From contig DATEMU010000003.1 of the NCBI GenBank assembly GCA_035275405.1, forward strand, positions 186,001-250,000: a DNA stretch of 64,000 bases. Direction: 5' to 3'. Of this stretch, positions 7,697 to 16,265 are shown in pieces. A program made the position numbers and the translations under genes. A model generated the notes under the pieces. It had not been told where the DNA came from, searched no databases, and saw only the letters and a list, made by a program, of their open reading frames with translations. Positions within the stretch are counted from its first letter, which is position 1. Every line of letters begins with the position of its first letter. The stretch comes from Phycisphaerae bacterium (GTDB lineage Bacteria; Planctomycetota; Phycisphaerae; UBA1845; UTPLA1).

Positions 7697-8995
7697 ATGC
7701 ATCGACATCCGGATTTGCCGAAGGCTTTTGCCGACCTGGGATTGGAAGTGCCCGTTCTTCGAGCCCTTGTGGCGATGGGCTTCACCGAACCCTCTCCGAT
7801 ACAGCGCGAAATCGTGCCCCTCGTCTTGTCGGGGCGCGACGTTCTTGGACAGGCGCGGACGGGCACCGGCAAGACGGCCGCGTTCGGGATGCCGGCGCTG
7901 CAGAAGGTTGATCCGCAGGGCCGGTTGCAGACGGTCGTACTGTCACCGACGCGCGAGTTGGCCGCGCAGATCGTGGGCGAATTCCGCCGCCTGGCGCAGT
8001 TCATGGAAATCCATTGCGTGCCGGTCTACGGCGGCACGGCGATGAAGCAGCAACTACACGCACTCGGCCGCAAGCCGCACGTTATCGTGGGCACCCCCGG
8101 CCGCGTCATGGACATGTTGCAGCGGGGGGCGATCAACTTCGATGGGGTCACGATGGCGATCCTGGACGAAGTGGACCGCATGCTGGACATCGGCTTCCGC
8201 GACGACATCCGCAAGATATTGGGCCGGATCTCCCACGCGCATCAGACGGTCTTCGTCTCGGCGACGATCGATGACGAGATCCGCCGGCTCGCCAAGCAAT
8301 ACATGAACGATCCCGCGGAGATCAATGTCTCGCGCGACGACCTGACGGTCGATGAGGTCGCGCAGTTCTACTGCGTGGTGGAGCCTTGGGACAAGTTCAA
8401 GCTGCTGCGACAGATTCTCCAGGAAGAGGCGCCCAAACTGGCGATCGTATTCACCAACACCAAGCACGGCGCCCGCAAGGTGGCCCAGCGCTTGCACGCC
8501 ATCGGCATCGATTGCCGCGAGATTCACGGCGATCTGGTCCAGCAGAAGCGCGAACGGGTCATGGAGCGGTTCCGCAAGCACCAGATTCCGGTGCTGGTTG
8601 CGACGGACCTGGCCGCGCGGGGGATCGACGTGCAACAGATCACGCACATCATCAATTACGACCTGCCGCAGGACATCCAAGTGTACGTGCATCGGATCGG
8701 CCGGACCGCGCGGATGGGCTCGTCGGGCCGGGCCATCACGTTTGTCACCCGCGAGCAGGGCGGTGATCTGACCGAGATTGAAATGCTCATCAACAAGCAG
8801 ATCGCGAAGCTGGAGGTGCCCGGTTTCGCGCCGACTCCGCCGCCGCGCGAGTCGATGGATCGGCCCCACGGTCCCCCGCGCTCTGCCGAGCCCGCCCTGC
8901 AACCGGCAGGCGCGTTGCCCGCGACGCCGGCTCGCCCCTCCGCCGGGCCCAACTTGGGCGGCAAATTCCCCCTCTCGCGTCGCCGACGGCGCTAG
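7697..8995 (+). CDS. DEAD-box ATP-dependent RNA helicase
   Basis: ATP-dependent RNA helicase of superfamily 2, acting on structured RNA in the cytoplasm. The motifs appear in order: Q motif (GFTEPSPIQREIVP), motif I ARTGTGKT, Ia PTRELAAQ, GG, Ib TPGRVMD, motif II DEVD in place of DEAD, motif III SAT, IV VFTNTKHGA, V ATDLAARGID and VI HRIGRTARMG. The core ends near residue 365 and is followed by a roughly 60-residue Pro/Ala-rich basic tail ending SRRRRR, probably an RNA-contacting extension. The DEVD variant keeps the Asp-Glu pair that binds magnesium, so activity is expected. The gene stands alone on the plus strand, and the exact paralogue (RhlE, CshA, DeaD) cannot be decided. Confidence 0.95.
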   Translation: MHRHPDLPKAFADLGLEVPVLRALVAMGFTEPSPIQREIVPLVLSGRDVLGQARTGTGKTAAFGMPALQKVDPQGRLQTVVLSPTRELAAQIVGEFRRLAQFMEIHCVPVYGGTAMKQQLHALGRKPHVIVGTPGRVMDMLQRGAINFDGVTMAILDEVDRMLDIGFRDDIRKILGRISHAHQTVFVSATIDDEIRRLAKQYMNDPAEINVSRDDLTVDEVAQFYCVVEPWDKFKLLRQILQEEAPKLAIVFTNTKHGARKVAQRLHAIGIDCREIHGDLVQQKRERVMERFRKHQIPVLVATDLAARGIDVQQITHIINYDLPQDIQVYVHRIGRTARMGSSGRAITFVTREQGGDLTEIEMLINKQIAKLEVPGFAPTPPPRESMDRPHGPPRSAEPALQPAGALPATPARPSAGPNLGGKFPLSRRRRR

Positions 8996-9244
8996 CGTCT
9001 TTCGCCGTATTTCGTAGAGCCGATTCGAAACGCCGGTTGTGTTTATAGCCGCCGATGGCCGACCTGTTGGGGTACTATGATCCGGGTAGAATGACCGCGG
9101 CGCGGGAGACGTTCTACACTTGGTGGACTTGTCCGGAATCGGTGTAGTGTGGAAACGTTGGCCATGATCAGAATTTTGAATGCGGAATTTCCGCCATGGC
9201 GGATAAACGTCATGCGGAATGGAAGTAGTCGACGCCGAGGCTCT

Positions 9245-10846
9245 ATGTTGAACATGGGAGCGGGGTTTAGCACGTCCGGCTTCGCGAGGCGCTCCCTTAC
9301 GGTCGCGGCTCTGACTTTGGCGGCAACGGCGTCGACGTTCGCTGTGGCCGGTGAGGGGACGACGACCGCGCCGGCGGCGCATCGCGGCGCCATCGTGACC
9401 ATCGAGGACGAAATCAACGATGTGACGCTCGCCTCCATGAAACGCCGGGTCGAACAGGCCCGCGAGGACGGGGCCGATCTCATCGTCTTCGAGATGAATA
9501 CGCCCGGTGGGCTGGTCAGTAGCGCGCTGGAGATCTGCACCTACATCAAGAATATCACGGACCTCAAGACCGTCGCGTGGGTGAAGCCTTCGGCGTATTC
9601 GGCGGGGGCGATGATTTCGCTGGCCTGCAATGAGGTGGTGATGGCCAGCGCCAGCAAAATGGGCGACTGCGCACCGATTGTCATCTCACCGACGGAGGGG
9701 TTGCAGGAACTGGGCAAGACCGAGCGGGCCAAGGCGGAGAGCCCGATTCTCAAGGAGTTTCGCGACAGCGCCCATCGTCGGGGGTATGACCCCCTGCTTT
9801 GCGAGGCGATGGTTCGCCAGGGTTACGAAATCTGGTGGCTGGAGAAGGGGCCGGGTGGCGAGCGGCGGTTCGTGCTCAAGGACGAGAAAGAAAAACTGCT
9901 CGGCGAGAAAAACAGCCCCTGGCGGCCGGTCGAGAAGATGAAAGATCCCGTTTCCGGCGGGGAGCTCGACGTGCGCCAACCCGTGGTGGAGGACCGCGAT
10001 TTGCTCACCCTCACGCAGAGCGAGGCGGTGGCCTTCGGGTTCGCCAAGGCGATCGTCAGCAGCGAGAACGAACTGCGCTCGCACTACGGCATCACGGGTG
10101 TGCTGGAGCGCTTCACGACGACGTGGTCGGAGGATGTGGCGGACTTTTTGAGTTCGCCGGTCGTTCGCACGATCCTGATGATGCTCATCATGCTTGGCGT
10201 GTATGCCGAGTTCAATGCGCCGGGGCACTTTGTCGGTGGGGCCGTCGCGTTGATCGCCCTGATGGTTTTCCTCGGCGCGCCGTACATCACGGGCGTCGCG
10301 GATGCGTGGGAGATCCTGCTCGTCGTGCTTGGCGTCATCCTGCTGGGAGTGGAGATCTTCGTGCTGCCGGGGTTCGGCGTCGCAGGCATCCTCGGGATTC
10401 TGCTGATTTTCGTCGGGTTTATCGCCACTTTTGTGCCCGCGGAGCCCGGACCGATCATCGTCCCACGCATGCCCGGCACGTGGCTCGGACTGAAGACGGG
10501 GTTACAAGTAGTGTTTGGCGGGCTGCTCCTGGCGATGGTGGGGATGTGGGCGCTGAACAAGTTTCTGCCGAAGATGCCGGGGGCGCGCGGTTTGTTTCTT
10601 GCGCCGGCGTCCGCGACCAATATCGTTGCGGCGGGATTGGACATTCCCGCCGGACCTCAGCAGATTGTGCAATTGGGCGACCGCGGACGCACCTTGACCC
10701 AGCTTCGACCCGCCGGTAAGGCACAGATCAACGGGCGGAGAGTGGATGTCATCGCCCAGGGATTAATGATCGACGACGGACGCGAGGTGGAGATCGTCGA
10801 AATCTCCGGCGGCCGCGTGGTGGTTCGCGAAGTACGGGGAGCATAG
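9245..10846 (+). CDS. NfeD1b-type membrane-bound serine protease (ClpP class)
   Basis: Long NfeD protein: exported ClpP-like serine protease domain, then membrane helices, then a soluble OB-fold domain. Such proteins are encoded with flotillins and are thought to act in membrane quality control. Visible parts are IVTIEDEINDVTLASMKRRV, EMNTPGGLVSSALEI, the nucleophile region AYSAGAMISLA (Ser about residue 119), a candidate catalytic Lys in ERAKAESPILKEF, four or more helices from about residue 320, and the C-terminal OB region GKAQINGRRVDVIAQG. The start at 9245 is chosen because GAGG (9237-9240) precedes it and the upstream frame contains repeat-like sequence; 9212 and 9149 are alternatives. 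It is first in the nfeD-floA operon. Confidence 0.9.
   Translation: MLNMGAGFSTSGFARRSLTVAALTLAATASTFAVAGEGTTTAPAAHRGAIVTIEDEINDVTLASMKRRVEQAREDGADLIVFEMNTPGGLVSSALEICTYIKNITDLKTVAWVKPSAYSAGAMISLACNEVVMASASKMGDCAPIVISPTEGLQELGKTERAKAESPILKEFRDSAHRRGYDPLLCEAMVRQGYEIWWLEKGPGGERRFVLKDEKEKLLGEKNSPWRPVEKMKDPVSGGELDVRQPVVEDRDLLTLTQSEAVAFGFAKAIVSSENELRSHYGITGVLERFTTTWSEDVADFLSSPVVRTILMMLIMLGVYAEFNAPGHFVGGAVALIALMVFLGAPYITGVADAWEILLVVLGVILLGVEIFVLPGFGVAGILGILLIFVGFIATFVPAEPGPIIVPRMPGTWLGLKTGLQVVFGGLLLAMVGMWALNKFLPKMPGARGLFLAPASATNIVAAGLDIPAGPQQIVQLGDRGRTLTQLRPAGKAQINGRRVDVIAQGLMIDDGREVEIVEISGGRVVVREVRGA
9288..9314. repeat. Dispersed 27-bp repeat R2, copy a, inside a signal-peptide region
   Basis: A 27-base sequence (beginning GGCGCTCCCTTACGG and ending CGGCTCTGA) that recurs exactly at 30897-30923. 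Here it is read in frame as the signal-peptide coding region of the NfeD protein, supplying the basic residues and the start of the hydrophobic core (RRSLTVAAL). Confidence 0.75.
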
Positions 10847-10887
10847 GCCTCTGGCCGGTGCGCACGGGCCGGAGGCCCATGCTCCCC
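10836..10887. other. Strong 21-bp stem hairpin between the two nfeD genes
   Basis: The arm at 10836-10856 and the arm at 10867-10887 are inverted repeats of 21 bases with only one G-U wobble and one mismatch, around a 10-base centre that is itself nearly palindromic (GGTGCGCACG). The TAG stop of the first nfeD gene (10844-10846) lies inside the 5' arm. No T-run follows, so it is not a classical intrinsic terminator; it could be a processing or stability element inside the operon mRNA. Confidence 0.75.
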
Positions 10888-10898
10888 TGAGCAGTCGC

Positions 10899-11396
10899 AT
10901 GGATTACTGGCTCATCTGGTCTTTGGTTCTCTTTGCCGTCGGCCTGGTCATCGTCGTGGTCGAGGTGATCGTGCCGTCGGGCGGGATACTGGGCGTGGCG
11001 GCGCTCGGGGCGCTGGTCGGCAGCCTGGTCTGTGCGTATCAACTCAGCGGGTGGGCAGTTGTCGCTTTGGCCGCCATCGAGTTGGTGTGCGTGCCGATCG
11101 TAGTGGTGCTGGCGTTCAAGATCCTCCCGAGGACTTCGCTGGGCCGGCAGCTTATATTGAGCCCGCCCTCGTCGCCGAACACCGGCAGCGCGGTACCGTT
11201 GCCCAACGCCGGCGATGGTTTTTCCGCGCTGTTGGGGGTAGAAGGCAAGGCGGCGACCATGCTTCGGCCGAGCGGCACTGCCGAGTTCAACGGGCGGCGG
11301 ATCAGCGTCGTGACGCGAGGCGAAATGATCTCTTTGGGCAGCAGCGTGCGCGTCATCGAGGTCGAGGGTAATCGAATCGTCGTCGAAGCGGTTTGA
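10899..11396 (+). CDS. NfeD-like membrane protein, short form (165 aa)
   Basis: Short NfeD protein without a protease domain. Hydrophobic segments [36 protein letters not shown] and [20 protein letters not shown] fill the first 80 residues. The C-terminal OB-like domain ([20 protein letters not shown] ... RISVVTRG ... [16 protein letters not shown]) matches the end of the upstream long NfeD, which suggests a shared origin. Such OB domains are known in this family to contact the partner flotillin. It follows the long nfeD by 52 bases, which hold the strong hairpin, and floA follows 35 bases later. Confidence 0.85.
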   Translation: MDYWLIWSLVLFAVGLVIVVVEVIVPSGGILGVAALGALVGSLVCAYQLSGWAVVALAAIELVCVPIVVVLAFKILPRTSLGRQLILSPPSSPNTGSAVPLPNAGDGFSALLGVEGKAATMLRPSGTAEFNGRRISVVTRGEMISLGSSVRVIEVEGNRIVVEAV

Positions 11397-11431
11397 GCGG
11401 AAGTCGTCGGGTTTATCACAAAGGACAGGCC

Positions 11432-12607
11432 ATGAGCATTCTCAGTGCAGCGGAAGGTGATGTCAGCCGGTATCTCTGGTACGGCCTCACGTTTGTCGGC
11501 TTTATCCTCATCCTCGTCGTCGCAATGGTCGTGCTGGCCTTCGGCAAGCTGTGGCTTCGTGCGCGCTTCAGCGGCGCTCCCGTCGGCTTCGGAGCCCTGG
11601 TCGGCATGTTCTTGCGGCGAGTTAACGCCCCGCTGATCGTGGACGCCAGAATCTCCGCTGTACAGGCCGGCGTTACGAACATCACGACGCCTCAGTTGGA
11701 AAGCGTCTACCTCGTCCGTCGAAATCCGGAGGACGTGCGGATCTGTGTGACCGGGCTGATCACCGCACACAAGGCGGGCCTGCCGATCGACATGGATCAA
11801 TTGCAGAGCCACCTTTTCTCCGGTGGAAACGTCAACAACGTCGTCCGGGCCATGGTTGAGGCCACCCGAGCGAGGATTCACCTCGATCTCGACAGCGCCC
11901 GTGCCATCGACCTGGCCGGTCGCGATGTTTTGGACGCGATTCACACGTCGGTCAATCCGAAGGTCATCGACTGCCCGCTCGCCTCGCTCGGACCCGATGC
12001 CCGGCTTGATGCCGTGGCGAAGGATGGGATCCGCCTGCTCATCAAGGCCCGCGTCACGATCCGCACCTGCCTGGAGCGGCTCGTCGGCGGGGCCACGGAG
12101 GAGACGATCATTGCCCGCGTGGGGCAGGGTATCGTGAGCGCCGTCGGATCCTCGAAGTCCTACAAGGACGTTTTGGAAAACCCGGATCATATTTCGCGAG
12201 TGGTGCTCAATCAGGGATTGGACGCCGCGACGGCGTTTGAAATCGTATCAGTTGATATCGCAGATGTGAGCGTGGCGGGCGTCACCGAGCGGGCGAACGT
12301 GGGTGCGTTCCTGGATACCGAGCGGGCCTTGGCGGACAAGCAGCAACGCCAGGCCGAGGCCGAGGGCAAGCGGGCCATGGCCATTGCCCGCGAGGCCGAG
12401 ATGCGGGCCCTCGTCGAAGAGAATAAGGCCAAGCTCGTCCTCGCCGAGGCGCAAGTGCCGCAGGCGATCGCCGATTCCTTCCGCTCGGGCAACCTGGGCA
12501 TCATGGACTACTATCGCATGAGGAATATCCAATCGGATACAGCGATGCGCGAATCGATCAGTAAGGACGGCGATCAAAAGGGACGACCCGGCGATAAGCC
12601 AGTGTAG
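11432..12607 (+). CDS. floA: Flotillin-like protein FloA
   Basis: Bacterial flotillin of the FloA/YqfA type, a membrane scaffold that organises functional microdomains. After a short N-terminus there is one hydrophobic hairpin segment ([20 protein letters not shown]), then the SPFH-like region ([72 protein letters not shown]). A long charged alpha-helical part follows ([20 protein letters not shown], with EA and AE repeats), expected to drive oligomerisation. The ATG at 11432 is chosen because AAGGACAGG lies just upstream; an in-frame TTG at 11393 would overlap the previous stop. The 391-residue length is close to known FloA proteins, with a slightly longer tail. Confidence 0.93.
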   Translation: MSILSAAEGDVSRYLWYGLTFVGFILILVVAMVVLAFGKLWLRARFSGAPVGFGALVGMFLRRVNAPLIVDARISAVQAGVTNITTPQLESVYLVRRNPEDVRICVTGLITAHKAGLPIDMDQLQSHLFSGGNVNNVVRAMVEATRARIHLDLDSARAIDLAGRDVLDAIHTSVNPKVIDCPLASLGPDARLDAVAKDGIRLLIKARVTIRTCLERLVGGATEETIIARVGQGIVSAVGSSKSYKDVLENPDHISRVVLNQGLDAATAFEIVSVDIADVSVAGVTERANVGAFLDTERALADKQQRQAEAEGKRAMAIAREAEMRALVEENKAKLVLAEAQVPQAIADSFRSGNLGIMDYYRMRNIQSDTAMRESISKDGDQKGRPGDKPV

Positions 12608-12615
12608 AGACTGTC

Positions 12616-13200
12616 GTGACGGCAAACGTGGAAATAGCTCAGGTACTGGCGGCGTCGGATTGGCAGACAATCGCTGCGATCGTCGTCTTTACCGTAATCA
12701 GCATCGTTGCGAACTGGGTCAAGAAGCGATCCGAAGCCAATGCTCCTTCGTCCCCGGCGCAGGCCGATGCGGATGAAGAATTCGAGCCAGTAGAGGTCTT
12801 CGATGAATCTCGACCGATCCGCCGGGCTCCTCCTATCGCTCGTCCGACGGCTCCACCCATCCCGGTCGCCGGGCCCCGGCGCATGACGCCGTATGGGGAG
12901 AGACCGGAGCTTATTCGATCGCGAACGTCGGAAGCCCAGGATCGCGTCAATTCCGTGCTGCAGATGCCTAAGGTATCCGTTGCACCCGCCATCCGTGTGG
13001 CGGAAAAAGCGCGGCCTCAAAAAGCGGCGCGAGTGGCCGTTCCGCAGGCGGCAGTTCCCGAGGCGGACTTGGTCAACGGCAAGGGGATTCTGGATCTGCA
13101 TAATCCCAGATCGCTTCGGCAGGCGGTCGTCGCTGCGGAGTTGCTCAAGCCCCCCATGGCCCTTCGGGGAACACCTGACCTGCCGGGCCTCACCCCTTGA
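12616..13200 (+). CDS. Hypothetical membrane-anchored protein of the nfeD-floA operon
   Basis: Starts with GTG eight bases after the floA stop. The layout is one N-terminal transmembrane helix (WQTIAAIVVFTVISIVANWV, about residues 16-35), a long Pro/Ala/Arg-rich, probably disordered cytoplasmic stretch, and a short conserved-looking C-terminal segment (ILDLHNPRSLRQAVVAAELL followed by KPPMALRG). My recollection is that a similar C-terminal segment occurs in planctomycete proteins encoded beside flotillins, which would make this a lineage-specific partner of FloA; that needs a database check. No catalytic motif is present. Likely a small membrane adaptor that exposes a peptide to a cytoplasmic partner. 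Confidence 0.75.
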   Translation: MTANVEIAQVLAASDWQTIAAIVVFTVISIVANWVKKRSEANAPSSPAQADADEEFEPVEVFDESRPIRRAPPIARPTAPPIPVAGPRRMTPYGERPELIRSRTSEAQDRVNSVLQMPKVSVAPAIRVAEKARPQKAARVAVPQAAVPEADLVNGKGILDLHNPRSLRQAVVAAELLKPPMALRGTPDLPGLTP

Positions 13201-13757
13201 AATCAGCTTCAAGGTGTGCATAGTTACCCGCTTGGCGTGCGAAGGCTGGCGATAAGTGGGTACTATTGTCCGATCGATACCCATGAGCAGAAAGTGGGGT
13301 AATTACCTAGAAAAGTGGGTGCGAGTGATATTCAGAGTTAACAGTCGTGATATATCATGTTCGATGTCAAGCGATGGCGAAAAGTTATTGGTCCGTAACA
13401 TTCAAATAACCATATGCCATTAAGCATTTTATGGTCGTATAAGTACAATTACGTAGGTATGGTGGAAACATTTATCGTTAGCTTAAATTTGCCATCCTTG
13501 ATTCTTGTGCTATATTCGACTTGACAGCAGCAACCCCAAGCTCCCCCCGAGTCCTCGCAGATGAGGGCGATGTAAGACCGGGCAGGCAACTGAGAGCGAA
13601 ACCTGCCGCCGGTCCAACAGAGTGGAATTGCCCAGTGTTGAGTTGAGTCTCTGACGCGACGCGTCACCGGTACGTCGTATCGGGCGATCGTCCCCCCGTT
13701 GGAGTGCTCAAGTCGGCATCGGGAAGTGGCCCGAGGAGGTCACGGGAGTAAAGAGCC
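13201..13757. other. 557-bp AT-rich intergenic region upstream of the sigma factor gene
   Basis: No supported gene. The part from about 13260 to 13520 is strikingly AT-rich compared with the neighbouring genes, with stretches such as GTGATATATCATG, CATTAAGCATTTTATGG and TACAATTACG. The part from about 13540 to 13757 returns to high GC and would be the 5' leader of the sigma-factor mRNA. A candidate promoter is listed separately. The AT-rich stretch could bind a regulator or nucleoid protein, or be of foreign origin. Confidence 0.6.
13489..13516 (+). promoter_or_regulatory. Candidate sigma-70 promoter for the sigma factor gene
   Basis: TTGCCA at 13489-13494 and TATATT at 13511-13516 are separated by 16 bases and lie at the end of the AT-rich region. 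If used, transcription would start near 13523 and leave a leader of about 235 bases before the ATG at 13758. Match by eye only. Confidence 0.35.
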
Positions 13758-14747
13758 ATGACACCGCTGAACCAGGGAAACGAGCCGGCCCGCCGCGAGA
13801 CCTTCATTCCGACCGCTCGAGGCCCCGTGGGCTCCATCGTGGACAAGCTGAGCCAGGAGGATCGAGTTCGTTTGCGGCAGATCCTCTCCGAACCGATCGA
13901 GTATCTGGATCACGAGAGCTTCTCCAGGAATTCTACGGCGCACGAGCTGTTTTCGGCCGTTTCGCGTTCGAGCCACCGGCCTCAACCGTGGTGCAATCTG
14001 GCGGAACTCGGTCCAATAGACGGTCAACCCGCCGTGAAGTGCGTCACGCTGAACACGGCCCAGGAGCTGCGGCTGTTTCTGCGAATGAACTATGCCCGAT
14101 TTCGCATGTCGCGGATCCTTAAGGAATACGCGGACAATCGGCTCACGGCCAAGGCGGCAGGAGAGCTTCTGTGGTGGCATTCGCAGGCCATCGCGGCGCG
14201 GTGCGAGATCGTGCAAGCCAACGTGCCGTTGGTGCTGGCCATGGCCAAGCGTACTCGGATGGGCAACATCGATTACGCCGAACTGATCAGCGAAGGAAAC
14301 ATGGCCCTGTTGCGGAGCGTGGACAAGTTCGACTGCTCGCGCGGATTCAAATTCAGTACGTACGCATGCCGGGCGATTCTCAAGAGCTTCAGCCGCGTGG
14401 CCATGAAGACCAGCCGGTATCGCGGCCGCTTCCCGACGGAATTCGACCCGTCGCTGGAGAAGAGTGACTTCCTCGATTTGCAACGGGTCGGCGTCGAGGC
14501 CGACTGCGTGGACGAGCTTCGGGGGATCCTCCTGCAGAACACGGCGGAGCTAAACGACGTCGAATATAAGGTCATTCAGGCCCGCTTTGCGCTGGGTCAG
14601 GTGACCGACGAGGTCGGCGGGGGGCCCAAGACGCTGGAGCAGGTCGGTCTGCTCATCGGCGTGACGAAAGAGCGCGTGCGACAGATACAGAACCGGGCCC
14701 TGGCGAAGCTGCGCAGCAAGCTGCAGGATGATTTCCTGGCGGCGTAG
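13758..14747 (+). CDS. Sigma-70 family RNA polymerase sigma factor (non-primary)
   Basis: Sigma factor of the sigma-70 family. Region 2 is clear: EIVQANVPLVLAMAKRTRMG, IDYAELISEGNMALLRSVDK, FDCSRGFKFSTYACRAILK (about residues 153-215). Region 4.2, which reads the -35 element, is TLEQVGLLIGVTKERVRQIQ followed by NRALAKLRSKL near the C-terminus. A typical region 3 is not evident between them; the linker (about residues 220-262) is short and unlike RpoD. The N-terminal 110 residues lack a recognisable region 1.1 or 1.2. This is thus a specialised, not the housekeeping, factor. It follows an AT-rich leader and is closed by a long hairpin. No anti-sigma gene is adjacent. Confidence 0.88.
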   Translation: MTPLNQGNEPARRETFIPTARGPVGSIVDKLSQEDRVRLRQILSEPIEYLDHESFSRNSTAHELFSAVSRSSHRPQPWCNLAELGPIDGQPAVKCVTLNTAQELRLFLRMNYARFRMSRILKEYADNRLTAKAAGELLWWHSQAIAARCEIVQANVPLVLAMAKRTRMGNIDYAELISEGNMALLRSVDKFDCSRGFKFSTYACRAILKSFSRVAMKTSRYRGRFPTEFDPSLEKSDFLDLQRVGVEADCVDELRGILLQNTAELNDVEYKVIQARFALGQVTDEVGGGPKTLEQVGLLIGVTKERVRQIQNRALAKLRSKLQDDFLAA

Positions 14748-14770
14748 CGTTGGCCCGGCGAAAATATACG

Positions 14771-14817
14771 CGGCCGCGAGTGACGGGGCTGGATCAGCCT
14801 TGCGTCGCTCGCGGCCG
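14771..14817. terminator. Bidirectional hairpin terminator between convergent genes
   Basis: Arms 14771-14785 and 14803-14817 form a 15-bp stem with one G-U pair. Inside the loop GGCTG and CAGCC can extend the structure. The plus side continues with TTTGCGTTTG and the minus side with TATTTTCG, so the hairpin could stop transcription from both the sigma factor gene and the convergent PDZ gene (stop at 14901). Confidence 0.7.
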
Positions 14818-14900
14818 TTTGCGTTTGTCGCCTCCGGTTGGTGGAGGGAGGCGGCAACCGCGTGGGTGGAGTGGGAGTCTGTGATTTCCAGCGGTCGCCG

Positions 14901-16175
14901 TTACGGCGTTTCTGACTTCTCCTGGAACTTCTGGTATTTCTTGAAGAGGTTGGGATTGGCGGAGCGCAGGGCTTCGGCACTGTCGTAGTTCTCGACCAGT
15001 TCGTCGTCGCCCTTGCGGATCGTGACGCGAATTTTTCCGTCGGGAGTTGTCTCGAAGCTGGTGCTCGGCTTATGGAAGCCGAAGGCGAAGCCGCCCTTGC
15101 CGTCGTGGAACTGCCGAATGGCGTCCTCGTAGTGCTTCATCGCTTCTTCAGAGTTTTTCAGGGCATCCTGCCACTGACCGTCCTGGTAGAACTTGAACTT
15201 CCGCGGACCGAACTTAGCCGGGCCGTGACTCATGGACTTGTGGGCGTCCGGATCACGGGCCTTGAGGTCGTCCTCGTTTTCATAGGTCGTGGTTGTGGTG
15301 TCTTTTTTCCCATCCTCGATTTTCGTCCGCGTGACGGTGATCCGGCCGTCCTGTTCGCGAACGATGTTCAGCGTTTCGCCCTTGTTCTTGAACACGTAAA
15401 CCTGTTGACCGTCGCCGCCATCGGGGCCGGGGATCGGGAAGTTGAACTGGAAGTCCATATCGCCGACGTCGGGGATGGCGTGAAAGGCGTCGGGCAGGTC
15501 CTTCATGTTGAGACCCTTAAAGACCCAGTTGCCCTGGTCGTCTTTTTCCAACATGCCGCCGCGGCCGAAGACTTTGCCGTGGGCGAGGTCTTCCATCGGC
15601 GTTTCGTACTTGTATTCGAGGGATTCAAAATCGTCGGGCCGTGTGCCCACTGTGACTTGAACCTGCTGCGACTGACCGCCGCGGAGGAGCGAAAAGGTGT
15701 GCACTTCGTTGGGGGTGAAAGCGCGGACACGCTCCAGAAAATCGCCGATGTCCGCGGAGGCCTGTTGGCCGTCGATCTGGGTGATCACGTCGAACTGCTG
15801 GAGACCGGCCGTATCGGCGGGGGAGCCTTCGGCGACGTTGAGGACCATCTGCCCGGCTTCGCCTTCGATCTTGAGGTGCGAGGCCAGTGGCTTGGGGACC
15901 GGGCCGAACTGGATACCCAGCCAGGGTCCGCCGGGTTCGATATTGCCGACCGGGGCGACGTCTTCGTCGTCCTCGTCGAGTTTGCGCACGATCATTTTCG
16001 GGGCCTGCCCGGCCGAGGCTTGATCGTCGGCAGCGAGCCAGACGATCGAATACTCGTCGGACGGATTGGCAGGATCGCCGGCGGCCGCGAGGAGCGCGCA
16101 GTCTTTGCCGCCTGCGGCCAAAGCCGGGAGGGTCAGGGTGAATGTCAGTATCCACGTCAGGGGGAGAGAGATCAT
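14901..16175 (-). CDS. Exported PDZ-domain protein, 424 aa
   Basis: N-terminal signal peptide (MISLPLTWILTFTLTLPALA). A PDZ domain spans about residues 84-178: WLGIQFGPVPKPLASHL, GQMVLNVAEGSPADTAGLQ, FDVITQIDGQ and VHTFSLLRGGQSQQVQVTVG. No HtrA-type protease domain is attached. The C-terminal 240 residues are charged and carry repeated beta-like strands (GETLNIVREQDGRITVTRTK and, near the end, TSFETTPDGKIRVTIRKGD). It probably binds exposed C-termini of envelope proteins. It follows the ECF sigma and anti-sigma genes on the same strand with about 90 bases between, so it may belong to that regulon. Confidence 0.82.
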   Translation of the reverse strand: MISLPLTWILTFTLTLPALAAGGKDCALLAAAGDPANPSDEYSIVWLAADDQASAGQAPKMIVRKLDEDDEDVAPVGNIEPGGPWLGIQFGPVPKPLASHLKIEGEAGQMVLNVAEGSPADTAGLQQFDVITQIDGQQASADIGDFLERVRAFTPNEVHTFSLLRGGQSQQVQVTVGTRPDDFESLEYKYETPMEDLAHGKVFGRGGMLEKDDQGNWVFKGLNMKDLPDAFHAIPDVGDMDFQFNFPIPGPDGGDGQQVYVFKNKGETLNIVREQDGRITVTRTKIEDGKKDTTTTTYENEDDLKARDPDAHKSMSHGPAKFGPRKFKFYQDGQWQDALKNSEEAMKHYEDAIRQFHDGKGGFAFGFHKPSTSFETTPDGKIRVTIRKGDDELVENYDSAEALRSANPNLFKKYQKFQEKSETP

Positions 16176-16265
16176 GTTCGTATTCCTTTTAATTGGCCAT
16201 CGATCACGGCGGTCAGAGCCCGCCCTATGCCGAAGGACCGTGTCCGGGCTCGCACATCGCGGCGC

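Noticed and set aside
9149-9244. Longer N-terminus for the NfeD protein (starts at 9149 or 9212)
   Set aside because: The added stretch contains GCGGAAT-type repeat sequence and pushes the signal peptide inward; the ATG at 9245 has a GAGG site.
13540-13680. Possible tRNA or small RNA gene in the sigma-factor leader
   Set aside because: No cloverleaf, T-loop motif or acceptor pairing could be found by eye; only short GC-rich complementarities.
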